DNA of 64,000 nucleotides, taken from an uncultured Actinomyces sp. Lineage in GTDB: Bacteria > Actinomycetota > Actinomycetes > Actinomycetales > Actinomycetaceae. The translations under genes were made by a program, and so were the position numbers. Below are positions 1-7,415 of this stretch, one piece after another. Within the stretch, counting starts at the first letter, position 1; every line of letters starts with the position of its first letter. The DNA is taken from NCBI GenBank assembly GCA_938014245.1, contig CALLSD010000048.1:124001-188000 (forward strand). Direction: 5' to 3'. Below the pieces are notes generated by a model. It was not told the DNA's origin. It worked only from the letters and a program-made list of their open reading frames with translations, and ran no database searches.

Positions 1-841
1 TTCGACCAACTCTCGTCCCATGAACGCACGATTGTGTGCGGTTCTTCGTGTGGGTGCGCTTCGCTTGCGCGAGGCTATTGCTGGCGGAGCAGATACAGAA
101 GAGATCGACGCGAAGCGCCGCGAAATCCTTGCCGATGTTTGGAAGATCTTGGTTGTTTCCTTGGGTGAGCCGCCCGCACGCTTTAACTGGCAGTGGCGCG
201 ATGACGAAGGGAATTTCCATCGCGATGGCGAGGTGACACCTCATGAATTCTATGAGGCACACGTGGGCGTTGATCTGAGCGACTACATCTGCTTGGTCGA
301 TGACCCGCGTCCCGAAAACCCGAAGGGCTCGATGGAAACCGTTGAGCACTTGGGCAATGTCGTGGGCGGCCGTCCGATTCGTTACCTCAACGCTCCCATC
401 GATGCGATCAAGCGCATCGCCGCCGAGCAGATCGTTGCAGGTGAACCCGTCTGGTTCGGTGCCGATGTCTCGCAGCCTTATGACCGTGGTCTTGGCTTCT
501 TCGTCACGGGAATCCACGACTACGATCGCCTGTTCGGAGTTGATTTCTCCTCGAGCAAGCTTGAGCGCGTGCGTTCGGGAGAATCCGCGATGGATCACGC
601 AATGCTCTTCACCGGCGTTGACCTTGACGAGGCCGGCGCGCCTCGTGCGTGGAGGGTTGAGAATTCCTGGGGTGAGGAGCCGGGTGACTCAGGCTTCTTC
701 ACGATGGATGACCAGTGGTTCACGGACAATGTGTTTGAGGTCGTCGTTCGTAAGAGCGCCTTGCCTGCAGAGCTGGCAGCAAGTCTGGACAAGGATCCGA
801 TCGTATTGCCCGCATGGGATCCCATGGGAACCCTCGCCTAA
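1..841 (+). CDS. pepC: Aminopeptidase C / bleomycin hydrolase family (C1B), 3' part
   Basis: Reading is open from the window edge, so the N-terminal part with the catalytic cysteine lies outside and only about 279 C-terminal residues are visible. Two of the three papain-type catalytic residues can be seen: the histidine in a MDHAML segment and the asparagine in VENSWG, in the usual order and spacing for peptidase family C1B. The WFGADVS and RAWRVENSWGE stretches are typical of PepC. In this family the enzyme is a cytoplasmic hexameric aminopeptidase that trims peptides. The gene ends 22 bases before the next gene on the same strand. The family call is firm; the substrate is not known. Confidence 0.9.
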   Translation, partial: STNSRPMNARLCAVLRVGALRLREAIAGGADTEEIDAKRREILADVWKILVVSLGEPPARFNWQWRDDEGNFHRDGEVTPHEFYEAHVGVDLSDYICLVDDPRPENPKGSMETVEHLGNVVGGRPIRYLNAPIDAIKRIAAEQIVAGEPVWFGADVSQPYDRGLGFFVTGIHDYDRLFGVDFSSSKLERVRSGESAMDHAMLFTGVDLDEAGAPRAWRVENSWGEEPGDSGFFTMDDQWFTDNVFEVVVRKSALPAELAASLDKDPIVLPAWDPMGTLA

Positions 842-863
842 GGTTCATCTCAAAGGAGACGTG

Positions 864-1574
864 ATGACTCGCCCTCGCCTTCTGGTCAGTGCCCTGACCG
901 ATCACCGTCCAACGTGTCGTGAGCAATCGCTGCTCGAAGCCCTTCAGGGAAGCGTGCTTTCTCAAGCGATTAGTTCGTGGGATGTTCAGCTCCATATCGC
1001 CGATAGCGATCCTCGGCCAGCATCCGAGGTTGTGGAGGGGATCGATGCGGTGATTCTCCTCGGTGGCCCCGATGTCCATCCTGAGTTCTACGGCATGGAA
1101 ACCGGTTACCCCCGTGAAGGTCAGCACTGGCCAGATGGCGACCGCAGGCAAATCGAATTGGTTCTGCAGTGCCGGGAGCGCCAGCTTCCTCTTCTCGGTA
1201 TCTGCAGGGGACACCAAGTCATCAATGTCGCTTACGGTGGAACGCTCATTCAAGATATGGAGGGACATGAAAGTCCGACGCTCCTGGATGACCACCGTTT
1301 TACTCGTCATCAAGTCATTGTCGAAGACGAGTCTTCTTTGGCCCGAGCGGGCTTTGGCCATGAGCTCACGGTGAGTTCTGCGCACCACCAGGCGATCGAT
1401 CGTCTGGCGACGGGACTGCGCTCGATTGCGAGCAGCCCCGATGGCACGATCGAGGCCGTGGAAGACCCGCAGGCTCCTATCGTGGGTGTCCAGTGGCATC
1501 CCGAAGACCCACGTTCAGACCGCTATTCTTTTGAGCTGCTCTTAGGGATGCTGAGGGAAGGGCTTCATTCATGA
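864..1574 (+). CDS. Class I glutamine amidotransferase-like hydrolase (gamma-glutamyl-GABA hydrolase family, peptidase C26)
   Basis: 236 residues, the usual size for this family. The nucleophile elbow GICRGH puts the catalytic cysteine at residue 114, and VQWHPE gives the catalytic His212 and Glu214. LLGGPDVHPEFYG near residue 70 is typical of PuuD-like enzymes, which hydrolyse gamma-glutamyl bonds. The ATG at 864 was chosen because AAAGGAG lies five bases upstream; a GTG at 861 would be too close to it. The stop overlaps the start of the next gene (ATGA), so the two are probably translated together. The natural substrate cannot be told from sequence. It could act on gamma-glutamyl peptides, alongside the peptidase gene just upstream. 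Confidence 0.85.
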   Translation: MTRPRLLVSALTDHRPTCREQSLLEALQGSVLSQAISSWDVQLHIADSDPRPASEVVEGIDAVILLGGPDVHPEFYGMETGYPREGQHWPDGDRRQIELVLQCRERQLPLLGICRGHQVINVAYGGTLIQDMEGHESPTLLDDHRFTRHQVIVEDESSLARAGFGHELTVSSAHHQAIDRLATGLRSIASSPDGTIEAVEDPQAPIVGVQWHPEDPRSDRYSFELLLGMLREGLHS

Positions 1575-2200
1575 GGCGCGATCACGGTGCTTTCCAAGCT
1601 GATGGGCGAAGCAATTGGGAACGCATGATCGCAGGGGACTGGTATATCGGTGATGATCCGAAGATGTCTGAGGTCAGCAGACGCGCTCAACGTCTTCTTA
1701 AACTCCATGAAGCCGCCTTTCCGGAAGATCCCGACATTGCACACTATCTGCTCGAGCAAATATTGGGCAGTGTGGGACAGCGAGTGACGATTCGTCCGCC
1801 CTTCCGAGTCGATTACGGAATCAATATTCATATCGGTGAAGGAGTCTGGGCGAACTACGGGTTAACCGCACTTGATGTCGCCGAGATTCGCATTGGTAAT
1901 GATGTCCTGATCGGCCCGAATTGTCAGCTGCTCACACCAATTCACCCATTGGAACACGGCCCGCGTCGCGAGGGATGGGAGAGCGCCGAACCCATCACCA
2001 TTGAAGACAATGTGTGGCTGGCCAGCGGCGTGACGGTGTGCCAAGGCGTCACTATTGGCCATGACAGTGTTATTGGAGCTGGCGCAGTTGTGACGCGTTC
2101 GATTCCGCCTCGCAGCCTTGCCGTGGGCAATCCAGCGCGTGTTATCCGTGAGCTACGCGAAGATGAAAACCGCCAGGTAGTCCTCGATACTTTGAATTGA
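1571..2200 (+). CDS. Sugar O-acetyltransferase (maltose/galactoside acetyltransferase type, left-handed beta-helix)
   Basis: 209 residues. The N-terminal part (about 1-65) has the alpha-helical Maa/NodL-type region, with ERMIAGDWYIGDDP. The rest is made of hexapeptide repeats, including IGNDVLIGPNCQLL, IEDNVWLASGVTV and IGHDSVIGAGAVV, forming a left-handed beta-helix. Such trimeric enzymes move an acetyl group from acetyl-CoA to a sugar hydroxyl. The conserved histidine of this family is present in TPIHPLEHGPRREG. The start overlaps the previous stop codon by four bases. A strong hairpin follows the stop. The sugar acceptor cannot be predicted. Confidence 0.88.
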   Translation: MRRDHGAFQADGRSNWERMIAGDWYIGDDPKMSEVSRRAQRLLKLHEAAFPEDPDIAHYLLEQILGSVGQRVTIRPPFRVDYGINIHIGEGVWANYGLTALDVAEIRIGNDVLIGPNCQLLTPIHPLEHGPRREGWESAEPITIEDNVWLASGVTVCQGVTIGHDSVIGAGAVVTRSIPPRSLAVGNPARVIRELREDENRQVVLDTLN

Positions 2201-2217
2201 GGCTCGACCTTATAAAC

Positions 2218-2261
2218 TTTGGGCCACTGCCGAGCGTCACACGCTGGTGCAGTGGCCCAAA
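2218..2261. terminator. Bidirectional hairpin terminator between convergent genes
   Basis: TTTGGGCCACTGC at 2218-2230 pairs perfectly with GCAGTGGCCCAAA at 2249-2261, and the loop holds a smaller AGCGT/ACGCT pairing. It lies between the acetyltransferase stop (2200) and the pflA stop (2277), so it probably serves both. Confidence 0.75.
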
Positions 2262-2276
2262 TATTAACGGCGCTAC

Positions 2277-3158
2277 CTAGTGGACTTCGAAGCCCAGAGA
2301 GCGGAAGTATTCGCGGACCTTTTCGGTGGCCTCGGGCGATGGGGGCTTCGTATCCTCCAACTTGTATTCCAGTCCCAAGCTCTTCCATTTGTCGGAACCG
2401 AGCTGGTGGAAGGGAAGCACCTCAACGCGGTCAATGACGTTCGTCCAGCGCTGAACGATCTCTCCGACCTTGTGGATGTTCTCGGGATCGTCTGTCAGGC
2501 CAGGAACCAGAACGAATCGGATCCACATACGGGTTGGGCCACCGCGCTTTGCGATGCGGTCACCGAAGTCGATAGTTGGTTGCAGATCTCGTCCCGTGAC
2601 CTCCTTATAGGTCTCAGGGAAGCCAGACTTGACGTCCAAAAGAACAAGATCAAGGTTGTCCAACATCTCTTCGTCGCAGTTGGCGCCCAGATAACCTGAG
2701 GTATCGATGCAGGTGTGGATCCCCATTTCCTTCGTGCCCAAGATAATGCGCTTGGCAAAAGCTGGCTGCATCAGTACTTCGCCACCAGATAGCGTGATGC
2801 CACCATTTGTCGCCTTAAATACGCGGCGGTAGCGACGAATCTTGTTGAGCAGCTCGACATCTGAAATGGGAGCGCCGTCCTTCATGAGGAAGGTATCAGG
2901 ATTGTGGCAGTAGAGGCAGCGTAGGGGACAGCCGTTCAAGAAGACCGTCATGCGGGTTCCGGGGCCATCGACGGCAGTGACCAATTCCCACGAGTGAATT
3001 GACCCAAGGGTGCCTTCGCGCATGCGAGCGAGGCGGTCTGAGCGTTCAAGATCGGTCAGCTCTTCGAGGCCTTCGACGCCCTGGCCAGCTGTGCGAGCTA
3101 AGGGTGCCTGAAAGTCTTGATCGCGAAGAAGATCAGTGTCACTCAATGTCATGGTCAT
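2277..3158 (-). CDS. pflA: Pyruvate formate-lyase activating enzyme (radical SAM)
   Basis: 293 residues. The radical-SAM cluster motif C-x3-C-x2-C is at Cys77, Cys81 and Cys84 (GCPLRCLYCHNPD). It binds a [4Fe-4S] cluster and S-adenosylmethionine, and the family abstracts hydrogen from the glycine of pyruvate formate-lyase to make the glycyl radical. GGITLSGGEVLMQ is the typical downstream GGE motif. The protein carries about 45 extra N-terminal residues compared with the common form of roughly 246 residues; this extension is acidic and has no cysteines. A GGAG lies about seven bases before the ATG. It is the third gene of the pflB - small glycyl-radical protein - pflA series, behind a hairpin that may lower its expression. 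Confidence 0.93.
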   Translation of the reverse strand: MTMTLSDTDLLRDQDFQAPLARTAGQGVEGLEELTDLERSDRLARMREGTLGSIHSWELVTAVDGPGTRMTVFLNGCPLRCLYCHNPDTFLMKDGAPISDVELLNKIRRYRRVFKATNGGITLSGGEVLMQPAFAKRIILGTKEMGIHTCIDTSGYLGANCDEEMLDNLDLVLLDVKSGFPETYKEVTGRDLQPTIDFGDRIAKRGGPTRMWIRFVLVPGLTDDPENIHKVGEIVQRWTNVIDRVEVLPFHQLGSDKWKSLGLEYKLEDTKPPSPEATEKVREYFRSLGFEVH

Positions 3159-3247
3159 CGTGTACTCCGTGGGGTGTGCCCTTGACGTTCCTATGGGGAA
3201 GAACGATCAAGGTACGGAAAAAATTTCGTCAGTGGGCTGAGAAAGCG

Positions 3248-3281
3248 AATGGGGCGCGGGCCCTGCGGCCAGCGCCCCATT
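3248..3281 (-). terminator. Hairpin between the glycyl-radical gene and pflA, possible attenuator
   Basis: AATGGGGCGC (3248-3257) pairs perfectly with GCGCCCCATT (3272-3281). On the minus strand the hairpin follows the small glycyl-radical gene and is trailed by a short pyrimidine-rich stretch, not a long U run. It probably stops part of the transcripts before pflA. Confidence 0.55.
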
Positions 3282-3295
3282 CAGTCAAGCTACTC

Positions 3296-3547
3296 TCAGG
3301 CAGAGTGGTGGAAGGTGCGGGAAAGCACGTCCAGCTGCTGCTCGCGGGTGAGCTTCACGAAGTTCACTGCGTAGCCCGAGACGCGAACGGTCAGGTTCGG
3401 GTAGTTCTCGGGGTGCTCCATTGCGTCCTCGAGGGTTGCCTGGTCGAGAACGTTGATGTTGGCGTGGTACAGACCAGCGCCTTCCTCACGCTCTTCGCGG
3501 GCGGCCTTCATGGAAGCAAGACGCTCTTCGTAGGTCTTAGTTGCCAT
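3296..3547 (-). CDS. Stand-alone glycyl-radical domain protein (GrcA/YfiD-like C-terminal domain of pyruvate formate-lyase)
   Basis: 83 residues. Residues from about 25 to the end match the last 60 residues of ordinary pyruvate formate-lyase: HANINVLDQATLEDAMEHPE, then the glycyl-radical loop RVSGYAV with the radical-bearing glycine at position 58, then LTREQQLDVLSRTFH. The neighbouring PflB lacks exactly this part, so this protein very likely supplies the radical glycine. It has its own strong ribosome-binding site (AAAAGGAG about seven bases before the ATG) and a new charged N-terminus of about 24 residues, so it does not look like a frameshift product. E. coli YfiD (GrcA) is a longer, repair-type relative. 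Here the small protein appears obligatory because no intact PFL is in the window. Confidence 0.92.
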   Translation of the reverse strand: MATKTYEERLASMKAAREEREEGAGLYHANINVLDQATLEDAMEHPENYPNLTVRVSGYAVNFVKLTREQQLDVLSRTFHHSA

Positions 3548-3619
3548 TTCATTTCTCCTTTTCTTCCGGGTGGGGCCGGATAGACAAGCGGTGTTCCGTT
3601 TGCCTAAGACTTGTTTCTA

Positions 3620-5740
3620 TCAGTAGCCCTTGGTTGCATCGACACAGCAGGAATCGTCAGGAACGAAGCCTGCATCGAGGATGCCCACCAGGTTGGTGAT
3701 CTGCTCGTCGCGCGTACGACCAAGACCCTGAGGGGTAATGGTGTTGGTCAACGAGATACCGTCCAGCGCGTCGTTGTAGTCGAGCTTGGCAACGGAAAGC
3801 ATGGAGGCAACCATGCCGTGAGTATCGATGCCGTTCTCCGGGTTTGCGCCGGGGGCGAAGGGGGTGCCCTTCTGGTGGCCCGAGGGGAAGGAACCGGTTG
3901 CCTTACCGTAAACAACGTTCGAGGTAATGGTCAGCACCGACTGGGTCGGGATCGCGTCACGGTACATGGGGATCGCGCGGATCTTATCCATGATGGTGTG
4001 AACGACGGTTGCTGCAATGTCGTCTGCGCGGTCATCGTCGTTACCGTAGGTCGGGAAGTCACCCTCGGTGCGGTAGTCAACGACCAGTCCGGTTTCATCG
4101 CGGATCGGGTAGACCTTTGCGTACTTGATTGCAGACAGGGAGTCAGCAACGATGGACAGGCCGGCGATGCCGCAGCCCATGGTGCGGACGATCTCCGAGT
4201 CGTGCAAAGCCATCTCAACTGCCTCGTATGCGTAACGATCGTGGCAGTAGTGGATGATGTTCAGAGCCTCGACGTAGGTTCCGACAACCCAGTCCAGCAT
4301 CTCTTCGTACTTCGCCCAGACCTCATCAAAGTCAAGGGGGCCGTCGCCCTTGATGGGCTCGTAGCCTTCCATGACCTGCTTTCCGCTCATCTCATCGCGG
4401 CCACCGTTGATGGCGTAGAGGAGGGCCTTTGCAGAGTTCACGCGGGCGCCGAAGAACTGCATCTGCTTGCCGACACGCATGGGGGAGACGCAGCATGCGA
4501 TGGCGGCGTCGTCGCCCCAGTGCTCACGAATCTGCTCATCGGATTCGTACTGGATCGAGGAGGTCTCGATGGAGATCAGTGCGCAGAATTCCTTGTAGCC
4601 CTTGGGGAGCTTCTCATCCCAGAAGATGGTGATGTTCGGCTCAGGTGCGGGGCCGAGGTTGCGCAGGGTCTGCAGCAGACGGAAGGAGGTCTTGGTGACC
4701 AGAGTACGACCGTCTTCGCCGAAGCCGGCATCTGACCAAGTTGCCCAGTAGGGGTCACCGGAGAAGATCTGATCGTAATCGATGGTGCGCAGGAAGCGGG
4801 TAATACGCAGCTTAATAACCAGGGAGTCGACGATTTCCTGGGCATCGAGCTCGGTCAGGGTACCGTTCTTCAGATCGCGTTCGAAGTAGCAGTCGAAGAA
4901 TGCGGAGAGACGGCCGATGGACATCGCGGCGCCGTCCTGAGACTTCACGGATGCCAAGTAGCCGAAGTAGGTCCACTGCACTGCTTCGTGAGCGTTACGA
5001 GCGGGACCGGAGATGTCATAGCCGTAATCGGCTGCCATCTTCTTGAGCTTCTTCAGAGCCTTAATCTGCTCTGAGTGCTCTTCGCGGTAGCGTGCCCAGT
5101 GCTCGGAGAAAGGCTGATCTGCGTAGCGATCCTTGTCCTTCTGCTTCTGCTCGATCAGGTAATCGACACCGTAGAGCGCGACGCGGCGGTAGTCACCAAT
5201 GATGCGGCCACGGCCGTATGCGTCCGGAAGGCCGGTGATGATGTGCGAGGAACGCGCTGCACGAATGCGAGGAGTGTAGATATCGAAGACGGCATCGTTG
5301 TGGGTCTTGCGGTACTGGGTAAAGATCTTCTTGACCTCGGGGTCAACTTCCTTACCAGCTTCCTTAATGGCGGTCTCAACCATGCGCCAGCCGCCATTGG
5401 GCATCATCGCACGCTTGAGCGGAGCATCAGTCTGCAGACCGACGATCACATCGTCGTCCTCGCTGATGTAGCCGGGCTTGAAAGCGTCAATGTCTGCGGG
5501 GGTGTGGGTGTCAACATCGAGGATGCGAACCTTACGTTCCTCCGACAGGTAGTTCTTTTCAAGGGTTTCCCACACGCGCAGGGTCTTTTCCGTCGGCCCG
5601 GCGAGGAAGGAAGCATCTCCTTCGTAAGGGGTGTAGTTGCGCTGGATGAAGTCACGCACGTCGATTTCTTCGGACCAGTGGCCCCTAACAAAACCGTCCC
5701 ATGCGTCGGTAGTGACGTCGGCGGTCTGCTGATCAGTCAT
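3620..5740 (-). CDS. pflB: Pyruvate formate-lyase large subunit, lacking the glycyl-radical C-terminus
   Basis: 706 residues against about 760 for E. coli PflB. The active-site pair Cys416-Cys417 is present in AIACCVSPMRVGKQMQFFGA. The product converts pyruvate and CoA to acetyl-CoA and formate under anaerobic conditions. The homology runs to the segment TNLVGILD, which in other PFLs is followed by the glycyl-radical domain. Here it is replaced by a short tail ending DDSCCVDATKGY and a stop. The radical glycine is encoded 72 bases downstream by a separate gene on the same strand. The start ATG has a GAGGGAAA just upstream. A long upstream region carries a large inverted repeat, and pflA follows in the same direction. 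Confidence 0.95.
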   Translation of the reverse strand: MTDQQTADVTTDAWDGFVRGHWSEEIDVRDFIQRNYTPYEGDASFLAGPTEKTLRVWETLEKNYLSEERKVRILDVDTHTPADIDAFKPGYISEDDDVIVGLQTDAPLKRAMMPNGGWRMVETAIKEAGKEVDPEVKKIFTQYRKTHNDAVFDIYTPRIRAARSSHIITGLPDAYGRGRIIGDYRRVALYGVDYLIEQKQKDKDRYADQPFSEHWARYREEHSEQIKALKKLKKMAADYGYDISGPARNAHEAVQWTYFGYLASVKSQDGAAMSIGRLSAFFDCYFERDLKNGTLTELDAQEIVDSLVIKLRITRFLRTIDYDQIFSGDPYWATWSDAGFGEDGRTLVTKTSFRLLQTLRNLGPAPEPNITIFWDEKLPKGYKEFCALISIETSSIQYESDEQIREHWGDDAAIACCVSPMRVGKQMQFFGARVNSAKALLYAINGGRDEMSGKQVMEGYEPIKGDGPLDFDEVWAKYEEMLDWVVGTYVEALNIIHYCHDRYAYEAVEMALHDSEIVRTMGCGIAGLSIVADSLSAIKYAKVYPIRDETGLVVDYRTEGDFPTYGNDDDRADDIAATVVHTIMDKIRAIPMYRDAIPTQSVLTITSNVVYGKATGSFPSGHQKGTPFAPGANPENGIDTHGMVASMLSVAKLDYNDALDGISLTNTITPQGLGRTRDEQITNLVGILDAGFVPDDSCCVDATKGY

Positions 5741-5788
5741 TTTCCCTCTTCTCGGTTGCCGCGGCTTTCAGGCTGAAAACCTCCGGTT

Positions 5789-5807
5789 GATGAGGCTCGG
5801 CCTCATC
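5789..5807. promoter_or_regulatory. Inverted repeat in the region upstream of pflB
   Basis: GATGAGGC (5789-5796) and GCCTCATC (5800-5807) form a perfect 8-bp inverted repeat around TCG, 49 bases before the pflB start. It could be an operator or a 5'-leader hairpin. No regulator can be named. Confidence 0.4.
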
Positions 5808-5905
5808 TTTGGTGCCGTGTTGGGCATCTGGTAATAGTCTCCCTCACTTGATGCACGAACAGCATCTTTATGCACGTTTCGCCCATATGCGGTGTCTAAC
5901 AATCT

Positions 5906-5951
5906 GGGACTTTTGTCGCTCCGGTCACTACAAGTGTAGGACAAAAGTCCC
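5906..5951. promoter_or_regulatory. Paired DosR-like half sites between pflB and hom
   Basis: GGGACTTTTGTC (5906-5917) and GACAAAAGTCCC (5940-5951) are perfect reverse complements 22 bases apart. Each arm resembles the box bound by DosR/DevR-type response regulators (GGGACT-www-GTCCC). The pair lies 166-211 bases before pflB and 143 bases before hom. The rest of the 353-base gap (5741-6093) shows no gene. Oxygen or redox control of pflB is an inference from the box and the function. Confidence 0.5.
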
Positions 5952-6093
5952 TCAGGTGAAGTGATTGAAAGTTACGTATCTCAAAGTGTTTGTTGATACC
6001 CGTGGGGGAGGGATTCGCACAGTAGACTCATCACAGTTCACAGAAAGAAAAGTCCGCATTGATGCGTGCGTGACACCTGATGCAGGGGGAAAA

Positions 6094-7395
6094 ATGAGCG
6101 CAGCTACGCCGATTCGTATTGGTGTCCTGGGAGCAGGAACGGTGGGCGGCCACGTTATTCATTTGCTCGACCAATGGGCGGATGAATACGAGCGACGCCT
6201 AGGAGTACGTCTTGATGTTGAATCAGTGCTTGTTCGCCGCCTCGAGGCCAAGCGTGCTTTCCCTATCGCCTCGGAACTTTTGTCAACGGATCCTTATGCA
6301 GTGATCGATGGAAAAGACATTGTTGTCGAATTGATCGGTGGGGTTGAACCCGCCTTTGACTATGTGATGGCTGCCCTGCGCAATGGAAGTGCTGTTGTTA
6401 CGGGAAACAAGGCATTGATTGCCTCGCGTGGTCCAGAGCTTTTTGAAGCTGCTCGTCGGGCCAATACTCGCTTGTATTTCGAGGCCTCGGTCGCGGGTGC
6501 AATTCCCGTGATCCATGCCCTCTCCAGCTCGCTACGCGGTGATCGCGTGCGTCAGATTGCGGGAATCGTGAATGGTACGACGAACTTCATTCTCGATGCG
6601 ATGACGACGCGTGGCGCTGACTACAACGAGGCCTTGGCTCAGGCGCAAGAGCTCGGCTTCGCTGAAGCGGATCCCAGTGCAGACGTTGAAGGCTACGACG
6701 CCTCGGCAAAATGCGCGATCATGTCCTCCCTGTCTTTCGGTCGCTGGGTCAGTGTCGATTCTGTTCCAAGGCAGGGTATTACGACTTTGTCGACCGATGA
6801 CATCGCTTTTGCCGCCGAGCTTGGATGTGTGGTCAAGCTTGTGGCGCGTGCGCAACTCAGGGGTGAAGCAGGGGAGCAGGTATTGGCTCTCGGGGTGGAA
6901 CCGACCTTCGTTCCTTCCGACCATGCCTTTGCCTCGCTTCATGGTCCCGCAAACGGCGTCTATGTTGAGGCTGAAGCTGCCGGCACGCTCGCCTTCCTCG
7001 GTTTGGGTGCGGGTGGTTACCCGACGGCCTCGGCAGTTCTGGGGGACATTGTTTCCGCCGCTCGTGACCGCGTTGACGGTCAGGGGGCGCTGCGCCTCGA
7101 AGAGGAAAGCGATGTTGTCCTCACCCCTGAATGGAGCGTTGCTTCGCCTTTTATTATTCGTCTCGGCGTGCGCCAGGGCGCTAGTGTGTGCGAAACGATT
7201 GCGGCCGTTTGTGCCTCCCGTGAAGTGTCGCTGTGCAGTCTCGATGTCGGCAGGGGTGATACTGAAGGGGAGCAAATCGTCACGTTACGCACTCAGTCTG
7301 TTTCGAGAGACCGTGCCCATGGCCTCGTCGATGCCCTTCAAAGTGCGTGTGACGTGCTCACTCCGCCCGTAATCTTCCCCATGCTGGATATCTAA
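6094..7395 (+). CDS. hom: Homoserine dehydrogenase
   Basis: 433 residues, the normal length for the ACT-domain form. The NAD(P)-binding glycine motif GVLGAGTVGGHV is at residues 9-20. The catalytic domain includes VTGNKALIA and NGTTNFILD, and EADPSADVEGYDASAKCAI is the family signature. A C-terminal region of about 90 residues fits the ACT regulatory domain used for threonine feedback. It reduces aspartate semialdehyde to homoserine. The ATG at 6094 was preferred over a 43-codon longer reading because AGGGGGA stands just before it and the Rossmann motif then starts at the usual distance. thrB follows 20 bases later; thrC is not in the window. Confidence 0.95.
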   Translation: MSAATPIRIGVLGAGTVGGHVIHLLDQWADEYERRLGVRLDVESVLVRRLEAKRAFPIASELLSTDPYAVIDGKDIVVELIGGVEPAFDYVMAALRNGSAVVTGNKALIASRGPELFEAARRANTRLYFEASVAGAIPVIHALSSSLRGDRVRQIAGIVNGTTNFILDAMTTRGADYNEALAQAQELGFAEADPSADVEGYDASAKCAIMSSLSFGRWVSVDSVPRQGITTLSTDDIAFAAELGCVVKLVARAQLRGEAGEQVLALGVEPTFVPSDHAFASLHGPANGVYVEAEAAGTLAFLGLGAGGYPTASAVLGDIVSAARDRVDGQGALRLEEESDVVLTPEWSVASPFIIRLGVRQGASVCETIAAVCASREVSLCSLDVGRGDTEGEQIVTLRTQSVSRDRAHGLVDALQSACDVLTPPVIFPMLDI

Positions 7396-7415
7396 AATCT
7401 GGAAAGTGACCCTCC

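Noticed and set aside
3296..3622. A frameshift or stop mutation that broke a normal pflB gene in two
   Set aside because: The small gene has its own ribosome site, 72 intergenic bases and a new N-terminus, and PflB ends in a different tail. A mutation would leave the conserved sequence running on in another frame.
3611..4735. Long reading on the plus strand opposite pflB
   Set aside because: It is the complement of a well-conserved gene and has no ribosome site or recognisable domains.
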